39,025 nucleotides of DNA from Asterionellopsis glacialis (Eukaryota; Bacillariophyta; Plagiogrammaphyceae; Rhaphoneidales; Asterionellopsidaceae), in contig WKLE02001449.1 of the NCBI GenBank assembly GCA_014885115.2, positions 1-39,025 on the forward strand. The letters run 5' to 3'. Positions 8,557 to 18,555 of this stretch are shown one piece after another. The notes beneath the pieces are model-generated. The model did not search any database. It was not told the DNA's origin and saw only the letters and a program-made list of their open reading frames with translations. The translations under genes and the position numbers were made by a program. Numbering within the stretch: the first letter of the stretch is position 1; every line of letters begins with the position of its first letter.

Positions 8557-11135
8557 CTATTCTATGTTCTGGTTTTTTTGTCGCGCGTCTTTTTGAGGGC
8601 GCGCGCGTATGTTCGTGGTATTTTTAAAAGTGACCGGTTGTATTGCGATTTTCTCAAGTGACACATCTTTTGCTACTTCAGTGGTTTCAATCCTCTTTCC
8701 TTCTTTGTTTTTCATTGCCACTGGTCTGCCGTATCTGCGTTTGTTATCCCTGTTTTCTACATTTCCGTTTTTATCAAATATAACTCCGTTTCGTTCATAG
8801 TGTGATTTCACAATATTAATTCCGAATTCACAGTAGTTTTCCTCTTTCATTATTTTGATGATCTGTGTGGGTACTTCTTTCCTGTCGTTGTCAGTCAAAA
8901 TCGCCTCGGGTGCATAGTTTTGTTTGGTTTTGTTCAATACATATTGTTCAATCAATGTGGTGGCTTCCATCTTTTTGATCTTCTGAATTTTCCATCCTTT
9001 CTTGATGTATTGTATCCATTCTCCTCCTGTCATACAGTCCTTACATAGGACAATCGATTCTCCATTGTATACCATCCTTCATTCAGTTTGGTTATGATTC
9101 TTGTCTCACACAAGGTACAGGATATCTTGTTTTCACTGATATGTTTCCAATTTCTTGCTTTTGCATCTTCAAGGGCATCTTTGTAGTAAGGTTTCTTTTT
9201 CCATTCTCGTTCCGCTCTTTGAATAACAGCTTTGGCTCATTCATTGGGAGTGCATATCAGGCATAGCTGTACTTGGCATGTGTCCTCATGGACCATGTTT
9301 GTTTTGGGGAAATTGTGGAAGTTCTTGTGTCTTTTGAAAAATCACAACTGTCATTTTTAGGGATTTGAGAGGGTGGCTTGCTCTGTTAGGGCGTTGCAGA
9401 CTCAAGCATTTCATCTAGGAGGTGTCAGAGGAGGGAGCGGCAGTATGTCACTTCTCCATGCCCACAGCATTTTCCTATCCCATCACAACTTAAGGTAGTC
9501 ATCCCATTCTTCATCTTAAACTCTTGGTACCCATGTTTTGTTGGTGGCTACTTTTGGGTCTACAGATCCTGGAAGGACTACATTGAGCACCTGTGCGAAG
9601 GTATTTCTGTAGGTGATTTGGGGGTGTCCACTTTTCTTGGATTTGCTGTCCAAGATGAGATGAGTTTCCTTGGTACTCATTCATTGTCCATCCTTGTGAT
9701 CTTGCTTATCCATTGCAATTGTCTCCAGTAGTTTATGTCAGTGATGGTTGGCAGGCTCAGCCATAGTCTTACGTCATAGTTCTTGATATGATATTATTTC
9801 ACGTGGTGCATATTGTATCCTAACAATTGTTTTAGGGCTATGTGGTGGAATGCTTCTAGTCTTCTTCTTGATTTGGAGTTTAGTACCCATGATTCACAGC
9901 CCCACAGTACCATGTTGAGTGGTATTGCTAGGTATATCCTGATTTTAGTATCTTGTGTTACAGAGTTATTTTTAAAGAATTTGTTGAATGAGCCAAGTTG
10001 TTGTTTGGCTTTCTTGATCCTGATGCTTATTTTGTAGTCATTCTTTAAATCTTCTGTTAGCCATGATCCTAAATATCTGAACTTGTTGGTCATGTTTATG
10101 TAACTGCCTGCTACTTGTATCTTCTCTGAGTAATCCACTTTGTTGTATTCATCTTCAAGTAGACTTGGGGGGAAGTACATGGCTTCTGTTTTGGATTTCT
10201 TGTTGTCTTTCCCAATGTGCATCTTGAGTCCAAATATCTTGAAGTGGTGGAAGAGTAGATTTGCTGCTTTTGTCATGTCTTCTTTGGTTTTAAAGAGAAA
10301 GAGATCATCATCAACATACAGTAGGTGTAGTAGTTTGAATAGTGTCCCTTTAGCTTTGGTGCTCTGGCCTAGCAGTCAGCCTTGGTGACTTTATTCAAAG
10401 AACTTGTATTTGAGGAAGCTGAGGTTCCATTCATCTTCCCATTTTTCTTCCAGTGTGTCAGCAAATGCCAGCACTAAGAACATGAAGAGTAGGGGGGGGG
10501 CATGTTGTCTCTTTGTTGGACACCAATGGTATATGGTATGGACAATTGCTCTTTCCCTACTGTTAGGTTCACTAATACATTGGTATATAATGTTTTCACT
10601 GCTCTTACTAGTAGTTTCGGTGGTGCACCATATATATCTAGTATTTTGAAGAGGAGTTCATGTCCCCATGTTCCTTGATTGTGGTATTGTTGTGTTTGTA
10701 ATGCTGTTCTTGCAACAAATATTCCATCAAGTGTTCCCCTGCCTGGTTGCAACCCATATTGGGTTTCAGTTCCGTGCTCCTGAATGATGCTCATGAGGCG
10801 TGCATTGAGTATTCCACTCACTATTTGTAAGTCATGTCTTTGAGGCATATGCCTCTCCAGTTTGTGGGGTCATGGACATCTCCTTTGTTTTTGTACAGGC
10901 ATTTTAGTGTGGCTGATGAATGCTATTCTGCAGGGTCAGAGTCTCTGCCAAAGAAGTCCTGGATGATGTGAAGGAAGTGTAATTTTGCATCCTCTGATAG
11001 GTGCTTTATTGCTTCTGCAGTTACTCCTGATTCTCTACTGGTACTCACTAGTCCTAGAAGTGCAAGTCTGTAGCTACACATTGTTGTGTAATACAGGGGT
11101 GCTCCTTGATTTTTAAAAACTTTCAGCATAACGTT
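8557..11135 (-). mobile_element. Broken LINE-type (non-LTR) retrotransposon, reverse transcriptase ORF2 relic
   Basis: Read on the minus strand, fragments of one LINE ORF2 follow in order with stops and frameshifts between them. Near 10920-10855 is KCLYKNKGDVHDPTNWRGIC, then ILNARL, QYGLQPGRGTLDGIF and the LLFKILDIYGAPPKLL palm/fingers region. GVQQRDNMPP follows at about 10535-10490, then after a frame slip in a 9-G homopolymer MFLVLAFADTLEEKW. The catalytic YVDD is at 10307-10318. The C-terminal part includes a WGCESW segment (about 9890), DINYWRQLQWISKITRMDN (about 9680) and a final region with Cys-x2-Cys pairs at about 9095-9120 and 9025-9040, resembling a zinc knuckle. The palm segment carrying the first catalytic Asp appears deleted. 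Domain order and motifs are those of non-LTR retroelements; the clade is not determined. Confidence 0.8.
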
Positions 11136-11346
11136 TAATTTAACAACTTCAAACTTCTTCTTTATTTCTGGTAGTTTTTAATAAAAATAAAAAAATAAAT
11201 GGCCTTAGCACACTTAATTTTTAACAATTTTTTGTTGTTCAATTAGTACCAAGTTCTAAGTAAATAGTAGGTGGTAAATTACATATAACAGATCACTAGT
11301 ATTGTTTATTGACATGAAAAATCATTTTTTACACTGCTTTGGTGCC
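11136..11346. other. Junction between LINE relic and DDE transposon relic
   Basis: AT-rich, with A/T homopolymers. No target-site duplication or terminal repeat could be recognised by eye. Confidence 0.25.
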
Positions 11347-11961
11347 CTAATCTTTGTCCTCCTTCCAAGTCATCTCTTCTTTTACAGTCTCTTCTGTGGC
11401 CATAGCCGCTAACCTCCTCTTTTTTAGGTTCTGCATTGGCATGAATACAAAACTATCTAAGTTACTTGTGTCATCATCATCAGCATATGGATTATTTTGT
11501 AAATGATTATTTTCACTGGTTTGGTTGGTGACTGCTTCTTCTTCTTTTCTTCTTCAATATCATTCCAGGTTTGTTTGTCTTCAGTAGTAGTTTTTGTTTC
11601 CTTTGCTGCTTTGGTTTTCTTTGGTAAGGGGTGGTGGTGTAAATGGCTGTCCTCATCCACCATAAGGCTCCTTCTTCTCAATATCAGGGTTGATTCTTCA
11701 TCAAATTCAAGCATGGTTGTTGCAAGATTTGTTTTTAAGTTAGAAATAGCTTTTTCATAAGAAGAGGTAAGTATCATTAATTCAGAAAACTCATCTTTTA
11801 GTTGTTTGTTTCTTGTTTTTAAATTTAGCATTTTGCAGAGCCATGTCCTGACAATACAATTTTGCACTGTATTCCATCAGCCGCATCATGACATGCTTGT
11901 TGACATTAAATTGGTCCATCAGCTGCATTGGGGATAGTTTCATGATGACCCTGGTCATCAT
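11347..11961 (-). pseudogene. Transposon accessory coiled-coil protein, frameshifted relic
   Basis: On the minus strand a coding remnant starts at the ATG at 11961 (MTRVIMKLSPMQLMDQFNV). It shifts frame near 11830 into a helical, Lys/Glu-rich stretch (DEFSELMILTSSYEKAI) and then a basic/acidic low-complexity region. It shifts again near 11550 to finish as PYADDDDTSNLDSFVFMPMQ (the DSFVFMPMQ part at 11431-11457) followed by about 27 residues and Lys-Asp-stop at 11347. It lies head-to-head with the DDE transposase relic starting at 12436. A related tail occurs in the other transposon relic at 31301-31735. A role as an accessory protein of the transposon is inferred from position. Confidence 0.5.
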
Positions 11962-12120
11962 TTTTGAATGAAAAGCATTTGGGGACTAAGTGAGAAAATC
12001 CATCTTTTTTTTTAGGTTCTTTATCTTCTTTTTATCTGGTTGTCAATCTTCAGCCAGCTTTGATAATTAGTATTAAAAAGAAGAAATGCAACAATTTGTC
12101 TGAATTAAAAAATGGGTACA

Positions 12121-12320
12121 GTTGTGATTGTAATGTACAGTCATGATTGTAATGTACAGCAGTTGTGACTGCATCAGTGTACACAACTTCCAACAATCAA
12201 CAAAGAAAGATTGTAATGTACAACAGTCGTGACTGCATCAGTCTACACAACTTCCAACAATCAACAAAAAAAGAATGTAATGTACAGCAATTGTGACTGC
12301 ATCAGTGTACATAAGTTCCA
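12121..12320. repeat. 64-base tandem repeat, about 2.7 copies
   Basis: Units begin at about 12147, 12211 and 12275 (the last incomplete). Each contains a 'aatgtacagcarttgtgact' block, a gcatcagtgtacac block and, except in the last, caacaatcaacaaa. A shorter partial copy of the first block precedes them at about 12124-12146. The array sits between the divergently oriented accessory ORF and transposase, where the element's own promoters would be expected, so it may be a subterminal or promoter repeat of the transposon. Confidence 0.75.
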
Positions 12321-12435
12321 ATCCTCCTCCTGCCTAGTCATCAATCAACAAAAAAATTTTCAAACAAAAATTGTGTCTCATTTTTCTTTTGTTTGATGGG
12401 CTTTTGTTTGACGGAATAAATTGTAAGAATTTGTT

Positions 12436-13757
12436 ATGCCTTTACTAGTCATCACTCAGTCACCTGGTGATAATGAGGATGATTGTAACAACATCACCTC
12501 TGCAACATCTAGCGACATCACCTCTGTAACATCTGTGCCAACAGCAGCAAAAGCTTCAACAAAAATTCAAGAATCCACCTCTTCTATTTGGTTATAGTAA
12601 GACACACTGGGTAACAAAAGAAACCATGAAGGTGCAGGTGAATGCTGTTGAACAGTACAGGAAGATGGTGGTGGATAAAGATCATTTAGAGGCAAATTCA
12701 AAGATGTTGATTATTTGGGATGTCTACTATTTCAACCAAAATACATGCGTGAACATGCACCACAATTGATTGTTGTGTACGTTCCTGCAAATCTTATGGA
12801 AAAGGAACAACCTCTCAATCAGTACTTCAATGCTACATATAAGATGATTCTGGCAAATTTATAAGACTCACGTGTTCTTGTTTTGCATAATGAGCATTTC
12901 AGAAAGGAAGATGCAAGGAAGAAAATGTGGGAAGAAAAAGGAGAACCTTATGAACCAATAATCTTTATTCCACCTACTAAGCTTTCTGAAATAAAAGAAC
13001 CTTTCTATAATTTTGTTAAAGATGTACTTAACAAAATGCAAATCAATGACTACAAAGAGAAGCTGTGTAAATTTGCATGGGGTATTTGTGAAGAAAATGA
13101 CCCAGAAAAGGAAAAATGTGACTTATTCAGAAAGTGTTTCCAAAGAAAATTTCAGAGAGAAGCTACTAAATCAATAGCTACTGATGCTGCCACAGGAGGA
13201 AGTAAATGCTTCTCCAATCAGCAGGATATTTTGGACAATCCTGATGCCATACATGAAGACCCAGTCATTGTGACAGATACAGTTGTACATGCTATCATGG
13301 ATGCACATGAAGATAATAATACCTGAATCATATCTGCAGATCCCGTATATCAGATAAATTGTTACCTCCAAATGCTTTGGTGGGTAGGATGACAAAAAAA
13401 TAGAGGGAATTAGTGGTATTGTTGTTGATTGTAAGCCAAAAAAATTTGTACACTGTCAAATGCACTAAACCTTTATCAAAGACGGCTTTTAAAGTCGCTT
13501 TTTGAACAGGGACAAACTCCACGAAAAGCTTCTCTATGAAGCAGATGGTGATAATGACGAAGACAGTAAAGAAAACATTAACCAGCAACAGACGAAAGTG
13601 AGGAAGAGAGTTGTGATGAAGACAAGGATGATAACAATTGGATAAGTGAAATGGAAACAACGACAACATTACCTGAAGAACAAGGACTTTAGACGACGAG
13701 GATGAGGAAGAGTGTGAAGAGACAGTCACGTTTCCTAATGGTGAGATGCAATCGTAG
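12436..13757 (+). pseudogene. DDE_1 (pogo/CENP-B-like) transposase relic
   Basis: The reading changes frame several times. From about 12570 it gives PPLLFGYSKTHWVTKETM, then IIWDVYYFNQN (putative second catalytic Asp at 12719-12721), then a stop. After a shift, PQLIVVYVPANLMEKEQPLN (VPAN at 12781-12792) leads, through one in-frame TAA at 12862, into a 147-codon frame to 13326. These match, in order and spacing, the His-Trp-x-x-x-Glu-Thr-Met, Leu-Ile-x-Asp-x-Phe and Val-Pro-Ala-Asn-Cys-Thr-x-x-x-Gln-Pro-Leu segments of DDE_1 transposases, although the Cys-Thr is lost. A very acidic tail (DESEEESCDEDKDDNNW) continues to about 13757. The N-terminal DNA-binding part and first Asp appear deleted; the element is dead. 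Confidence 0.7.
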
Positions 13758-14989
13758 GGTAGTAGAGTAGTAAAAATTGTCTATTGTACATGTATTTTAA
13801 CGTCAATGCTATACGGAGATTTTTTGGAAAAGTTGATGTAGGCGGGAAAACAAGATTTCCTTATTGAAAATAGCGTAACTTGTACTTAAACAATTTATTT
13901 TTAATCAGGCCTTAATTAATAAAATTAGTTCCTAAACTAAGGTCGGCGAATCATGTACTTAAACAAAATAGGGGCTTGTTAAAGATCAAGGATGAGTACA
14001 CCGCCTGTACCTATGAACTGTACCAGGTATCATGCCTGAAACTTGTTACCAGGTACAGGTACGTACTCCAGTCCTACAGTATCGTACAGTGGTTGGTGAA
14101 GAAATGCTTTTCAGAGTCGCATGATTGCGGGACTATGATGCTTCAAGCATCATTGCCACGGATGTTTTTTAATTATCTTTACAGTATAAATACTTCTAGT
14201 ACATTACAGTACATATCGTTCATTTGAACGGCTGTTGATCCATTTTTATATATTCTTTCTCCCAAGATCAACATAATTACTGTAGAATGTGAGTGCATAC
14301 CTGTACGTCACTGTCTCATCTTATAGGACAATACACTTATCTACTGAACTTTCGGTGGAAACAGTTTTTCGTGGTAAGACCATACCTGGTAGAATTGTAC
14401 ATATATAAAAATCGCGTAATTAACTGAGCTTTCCGTGGAAACAGGTTTTTCGAGGGTTGTTTCACATTTTTTTTGATACTGATACGCTGCCACTGACTTC
14501 AGTATCTCCCTCGTAAAAAGAAATCGTGGACAAGACTCGAAAAGACTAATAATTCCCCTGGATAATTAAAATCGAAAAAAAAATTGATCCGCGTTGTTTG
14601 ATCAACAGCTAGAGAGTCTTGGAACGAGAGGAACCAGCAGGCACCCACTTCAAAATCTTTTTGTAATCTGCAGGTATAGATCTTACCATACTCCTTGTGT
14701 ACTCCGTCGCTGCCTTGGCGTCGGTGTCCACGTCTGGTGATTCCTTAAAGTCGCTCAACTCATAGTCCTGGAAACGTGTATTCTATTTCACGACACTATC
14801 AAAAACCCTTTTCCTCAAGCGCTGCATTTGTCTCGCCCGCAAGCTCGGCATCTCCAACTTGAGACTACTCTTTCGGTATCTCGACTCGTCTATAGCAGAA
14901 TAATATTTGTTTTATCGTTTTTGCGACAAAGCCACTGGTCGTGTTCAAATAAACTTGATAACAGTTCAAGCCACCATATATTAATCAAT
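13758..14989. other. Gene-free stretch with short repeats
   Basis: It holds a 13-base direct repeat (tgtacttaaacaa at about 13878 and 13953), an inverted pair CCTGTACCT/AGGTACAGG at 14004-14012 and 14051-14059, and an imperfect 31-base direct repeat at 14341-14371 and 14421-14452. The right-hand part must contain the promoter and 5' leader of the CRAL-TRIO gene. Its reading frame extends upstream to 14828 without an ATG, so I treat that as leader. Confidence 0.4.
14341..14452. repeat. Imperfect direct repeat around GTGGAAACAG
   Basis: Two copies (14341-14371 and 14421-14452) share the pattern CTGARCTTTCSGTGGAAACA and a TTTTTCG ending, about 80 bases apart. They lie 540-650 bases upstream of the CRAL-TRIO start codon. 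They could be binding sites or remnants of a small repeat; no element family is recognised. Confidence 0.55.
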
Positions 14990-16088
14990 ATGTCACTTCA
15001 CCTCTCTGATCCGCGATTTAAAGAAAGGCAATATCTGGATGAATTAGATTCCATGACCACGGAAGAAAGAGAGGCAGTCAAACGTGACAAGTTTGGCGGG
15101 AATAATCCCAATCACACTATCCAGGAAACACCTGATTTACTCCGTACATCCATGGCACGTTTAGAGGAGGAACTTGAACTTGTACAAGGAAACAGAGAAG
15201 CCTACGACCTTGCGGATATCACATGTCCTGATTATGTTCACAGTGATAGTTTTCGTCTTATGTTTCTTCGATCGACTGAATTCAATGTCAAGTTGGCAGC
15301 TATCAAAGTGATCAAATATTGGTCACGGAAGGTAGAATTGTTTGGAACTAATCGTGCGTTTCGAAAACTTACCATTCATGATTTGGATGAAGAAGATCAA
15401 GTTGGACTTCGTCTAGGTGGTCTGCGAGCTTTGCCAGATCGCGATGCATCAGGACGTGGTATATTGCTTTCCATTCGAGAAAATTGGGACAATCGAAGAA
15501 GTCACCGAAATTCTATGGTATGTACAAGGGAAAAGAAGGGAGGTCTGCATCCCTTTCTCTTTTTTTCGCAAAATATCTTTTTTGTATGTGTATTACATCT
15601 AATGTTATATCATATTATATTCTTCCTCGTGCATTATATCTTTTGCAATCTCGTTTTTTATATTATAGCTTCGTATTGTTTGGTACATGCTACATGTATT
15701 AGTGGAAGATCCAGAAGTGCAGAAGAAAGGAATAGTTGCCTTGGGGGTCAATAATGTTCCGGCGTACGAAATTACATCCATCGTTGATTATAAGATATTT
15801 CGTGTAATTTGGCGTGATTGTAATGAAGTACTCCCCATACGGCGGAGATGTGCGCATATGTATTGGAAATCAGATATTGTGTTTGGACTATTAAAGGAAA
15901 TTGTTCTCCATTTTCTGGGAACGAAAGAAATGAGAGCACGGTCGTGTCTTTACCAAGGTAAAATTGAAGATTATTTCGATGCTTTACAAGCTTATGGTAT
16001 AACTTCTGAAATGGTACCAATAGCAGCAGGTGGCACATCAGATTTTGATTATGAGGCATGGTTAGACGAACAACAAAGGTTGAATTGA
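14990..16088 (+). CDS. CRAL-TRIO (Sec14-like) lipid-binding domain protein
   Basis: Exons 14990-15517 and 15669-16088 join in phase 0 across a 151-base GT-AG intron, giving 315 aa. The first ATG of the frame is at 14990. Residues about 50-110 form the helical CRAL-TRIO N-terminal region (FLRSTEFNVKLAAIKVIKYW). A Leu-Pro-Asp-Arg-Asp-Ala-x-Gly-Arg segment starts the lipid-binding domain, and exon 2 supplies the rest: a Leu-Pro-Ile-Arg-Arg-Arg-Cys-Ala-His block, LLKEIVLHFLGTKEMRARSC, and LQAYGITSEMVPIAAGG, which matches the Leu-Pro-x-x-x-Gly-Gly end of Sec14 domains. Such proteins bind and exchange phosphoinositides, other lipids or tocopherol-like molecules in the cytosol; the ligand is not predictable here. 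No signal peptide or membrane segment. Convergent with the LHC gene downstream. Confidence 0.85.
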
Positions 16089-16806
16089 ATTTTTTGTGAA
16101 ACAAGGAAAAAGTCAATTCGGGGGAGGGCGGAGTTGCAGTAGAGACACTCCCCAACAGAAAACAATAACTTTGCTTTCCTAGAAAAAATGCTGCAGTTCA
16201 AATAGAAATTCAAATGATCCTATCTTTTCCTTGATGCATAATTTAGCCTGTACACTTCAGTGATATTTCTTTGCTTTGTATCAATTGGGGAAAAAATGAA
16301 CCAACTCGAAGATGAGAGATAAATAATCTACATGCGACGTTTCGATGTTGGTTTGGTATCATCACAATTTCTAGATGCGATAGTCTGTACTGATTCAGGC
16401 TGACTCGATACCTGGATTGCCGAACAGTGCAATGAAGTCTTTTTCATTGGAAAAGCCATCAGATTATTTTTAAAAAAGTCAAAATGACGGAAAATTGAAG
16501 GATAGGAAAAAAGACACAAGGAACAGTGTGTGGATAGATCTAAAAATAGTTTAGCCTTGAGCTTTTTGTTTTTTTTGTTAAACTGTTTACAAAGAAAAAA
16601 AAGGTAATCTGAAGGAAAACGAGAGATATTGCAAATGCACAAAATGTATTTTGCATTGGATGATCAACGCATACACATTGGGGCATGCTACACATGTCTC
16701 TTCATTTCTCCCCCAAACACACCTATTTACTTCTCTCTGTACCTAATTAGTAGTAGTTAAAAAGTAGCAAGCAGTCAAATGCACAGTACTAACTAACTAT
16801 ACATAT
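16089..16806. other. Convergent intergenic region
   Basis: 3' ends of the CRAL-TRIO and LHC genes. A 104-codon minus-strand frame (16328-16642) is low-complexity, rich in Phe/Lys/Leu, and not convincing as a gene. Nothing else seen. Confidence 0.4.
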
Positions 16807-17789
16807 TTAGAAGAGAGCATCACCGGTAACCCAGTTGTGGTGAATCATACCACCAATGGCAAGCATGGCAAGACGTCCATTCTTAAGTTCCCGAAGTTGC
16901 ATACGTTCCATCTCTTCTTCAGTCTTGCCAACCGAAAGACCCATGGGGTCGAATCCAAAGGCACCGGGGACACGGTCCTCGTCTTCAAACATGGTTTCCA
17001 TGGTAACCTTGCCCTTGTTGGTCCAGAATTCCAAAACACCAACATAGAATACAATTTGAAGCATGGCGGAGGCACCAACAACGGCAGGGGCCAAGTTGGA
17101 GTCAGCAACGGGTGTCAAACCTGGAAGAGTGACGAATTCTTGTTGCCAGAAACCAAGAGTAGCAAGCATAGCAACACGTCCATGCTTGATTTCAGATTCA
17201 CGCAACCATTTCATATCAAACCAGTCAGAGAAACCAAAGGGATCGAAACCAACATCACCAACCCATCCAGCGGTGTTGGAGGGGTTCTCCATGAAGGGGA
17301 TAGATTTGGACATATCAGCATTGAGAGCTGTGGTGGAGGCAGACTGTGTTGGGTAAAAGTGTTCATGTCATGAGTAAAGGAACAAAAAAAGGTATAATGT
17401 GGGATTGAAAGAAAGGTGAGCAAGTATTTTGTGAAACAAAAAAAGGGTTCTGGGCAAAATGGTTGAAAATACGGGATGGGTATAGGCTATATAGAGCTCT
17501 TTGATGTACGAAGTTTGAAGTGTGGTGCGACGACCTGTGGACTTTGAAGATTTTGTTTTCCAATCCTAACGACCACATACGGCCATGGTTGACANNNNNN
17601 NNNNNNNNNNNNNNNNNNNNNNNNNNNNNNNNNNNNNNGCTCCAAAAGGTCACGCATCCATCACTTTTTCGTTCAAACCCATTCCAACCGCAAACATAAA
17701 CTTGATTGACGCACCTTGGCAGCAGGGGCGAAAGCCTGGGCAGAGCCAACAAGGGCGGCAGCGAGAAGGGGAGCGACGGACTTCACCAT
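16807..17789 (-). CDS. Fucoxanthin chlorophyll a/c light-harvesting protein, probably Lhcr type
   Basis: Exon 1 (17789-17715) encodes MVKSVAPLLAAALVGSAQAF and five further residues; exon 2 (17343-16807) the rest, 203 aa in total, normal for the family. The pre-sequence is a signal peptide followed by the Ala-Gln-Ala-Phe-Ala-Pro motif that diatoms use for import into the complex plastid. The mature part has GDVGFDPFGFSD, helix 1 with SEIKHGRVAML (Glu76 and Arg81 as chlorophyll ligand and salt bridge), the central helix, and helix 3 RELKNGRLAML (Glu177/Arg182). The closing FGFDPMGL block and the WLRESEIKHGR context resemble red-algal-like Lhcr (photosystem I antenna) more than Lhcf, but the subclass is a judgement. 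The 371-base intron contains a 44-base assembly gap (17595-17638). Confidence 0.9.
17595..17638. other. Assembly gap (44 N)
   Basis: Undetermined bases inside the single intron of the LHC gene. The spliced protein is complete without it, so a missing exon is unlikely, but the true intron length is unknown. Confidence 0.95.
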
Positions 17790-18555
17790 GGTTGCAACAG
17801 TTCAAAGATCAAGTAAGGTCTTGAGGTTCAAAGCTCCGAAAAAGCCAAGCTACAAGACGATACCAAGAGATACGATACGAGAGAGAGGCTCAACCACACG
17901 CACAAGAAGCTCTCTAGAGAAGAAGAGCGCGAGAGTCGTTACTGTAGGATCTCTGTAGCACCGAAGCCTTTCGTACTAGCAACAGAAGACGTCAGCACGT
18001 AGGATTCGTACTTCATGTTCTCGACTTGAACAAACAGAAAAAAGATTTGCTCGAATGGGTCGAGTCAAATCAAATCATCGTTCGCCGTATCCCTGATGAC
18101 CGTTAACAAGGCGTTTGATGAGTAACGTACAGACGTTGGAGATCTATCTCGGAAAACATAGAAGCCCTCTGCTGAAATTGAAAATCAATCCAATCGAATG
18201 AATCAATAAAACGTATCGTTTAATTTTCGCGGGAAATTCGTATATCTATAAAAGTGGATGAATATGGATATATTATCCAAATATTCTCAACGAATCTTGG
18301 ATACTGTATTGTAACATGAAAATCGTATGAATTAGACAAAAAAGTAACTCTTACTGTACATAACTCCATCCAATCCAATGGCGAGCAGATTTTCTAACGA
18401 TCTTCTCACAGGATACCATTACCTTTATCCGCTTGAAAAGCATTGGGCTCATGCTTGTGTTTGACAGAATAACTTCATTTTCGTTCTTGTCGTGATGCAT
18501 GCGTCTTGATCAACCTCATAGTACAATAATAATTTAGTCAGGCATCGCAAACAAG
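17790..18555. promoter_or_regulatory. Divergent promoter region of LHC and nuclear-like gene
   Basis: 766 bases between two diverging ATGs. The half near the LHC gene should carry its light-regulated promoter and leader. No RNA gene or mobile element seen. Confidence 0.35.
17988..17994 (-). promoter_or_regulatory. Possible TGACGT bZIP site upstream of LHC
   Basis: GACGTCA on the plus strand reads TGACGTC on the LHC strand, about 200 bases upstream of its ATG. TGACGT is the core bound by diatom bZIP and aureochrome factors that respond to blue light, CO2 and cAMP. Single short site, so it could be chance. Confidence 0.25.

Noticed and set aside
13976..14227. 83-codon ORF
   Set aside because: Translation is random-looking and overlaps repeat-like, palindromic GTACC sequence.
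16328..16642. 104-codon minus-strand ORF between convergent genes
   Set aside because: Phe/Lys/Leu-rich translation of A/T-rich 3' sequence, without domain or targeting signal.
16837..17373. 178-codon open frame antisense to LHC exon 2
   Set aside because: It mirrors the codon bias of the LHC gene; the LHC reading is unambiguous and this frame has no protein-like pattern.
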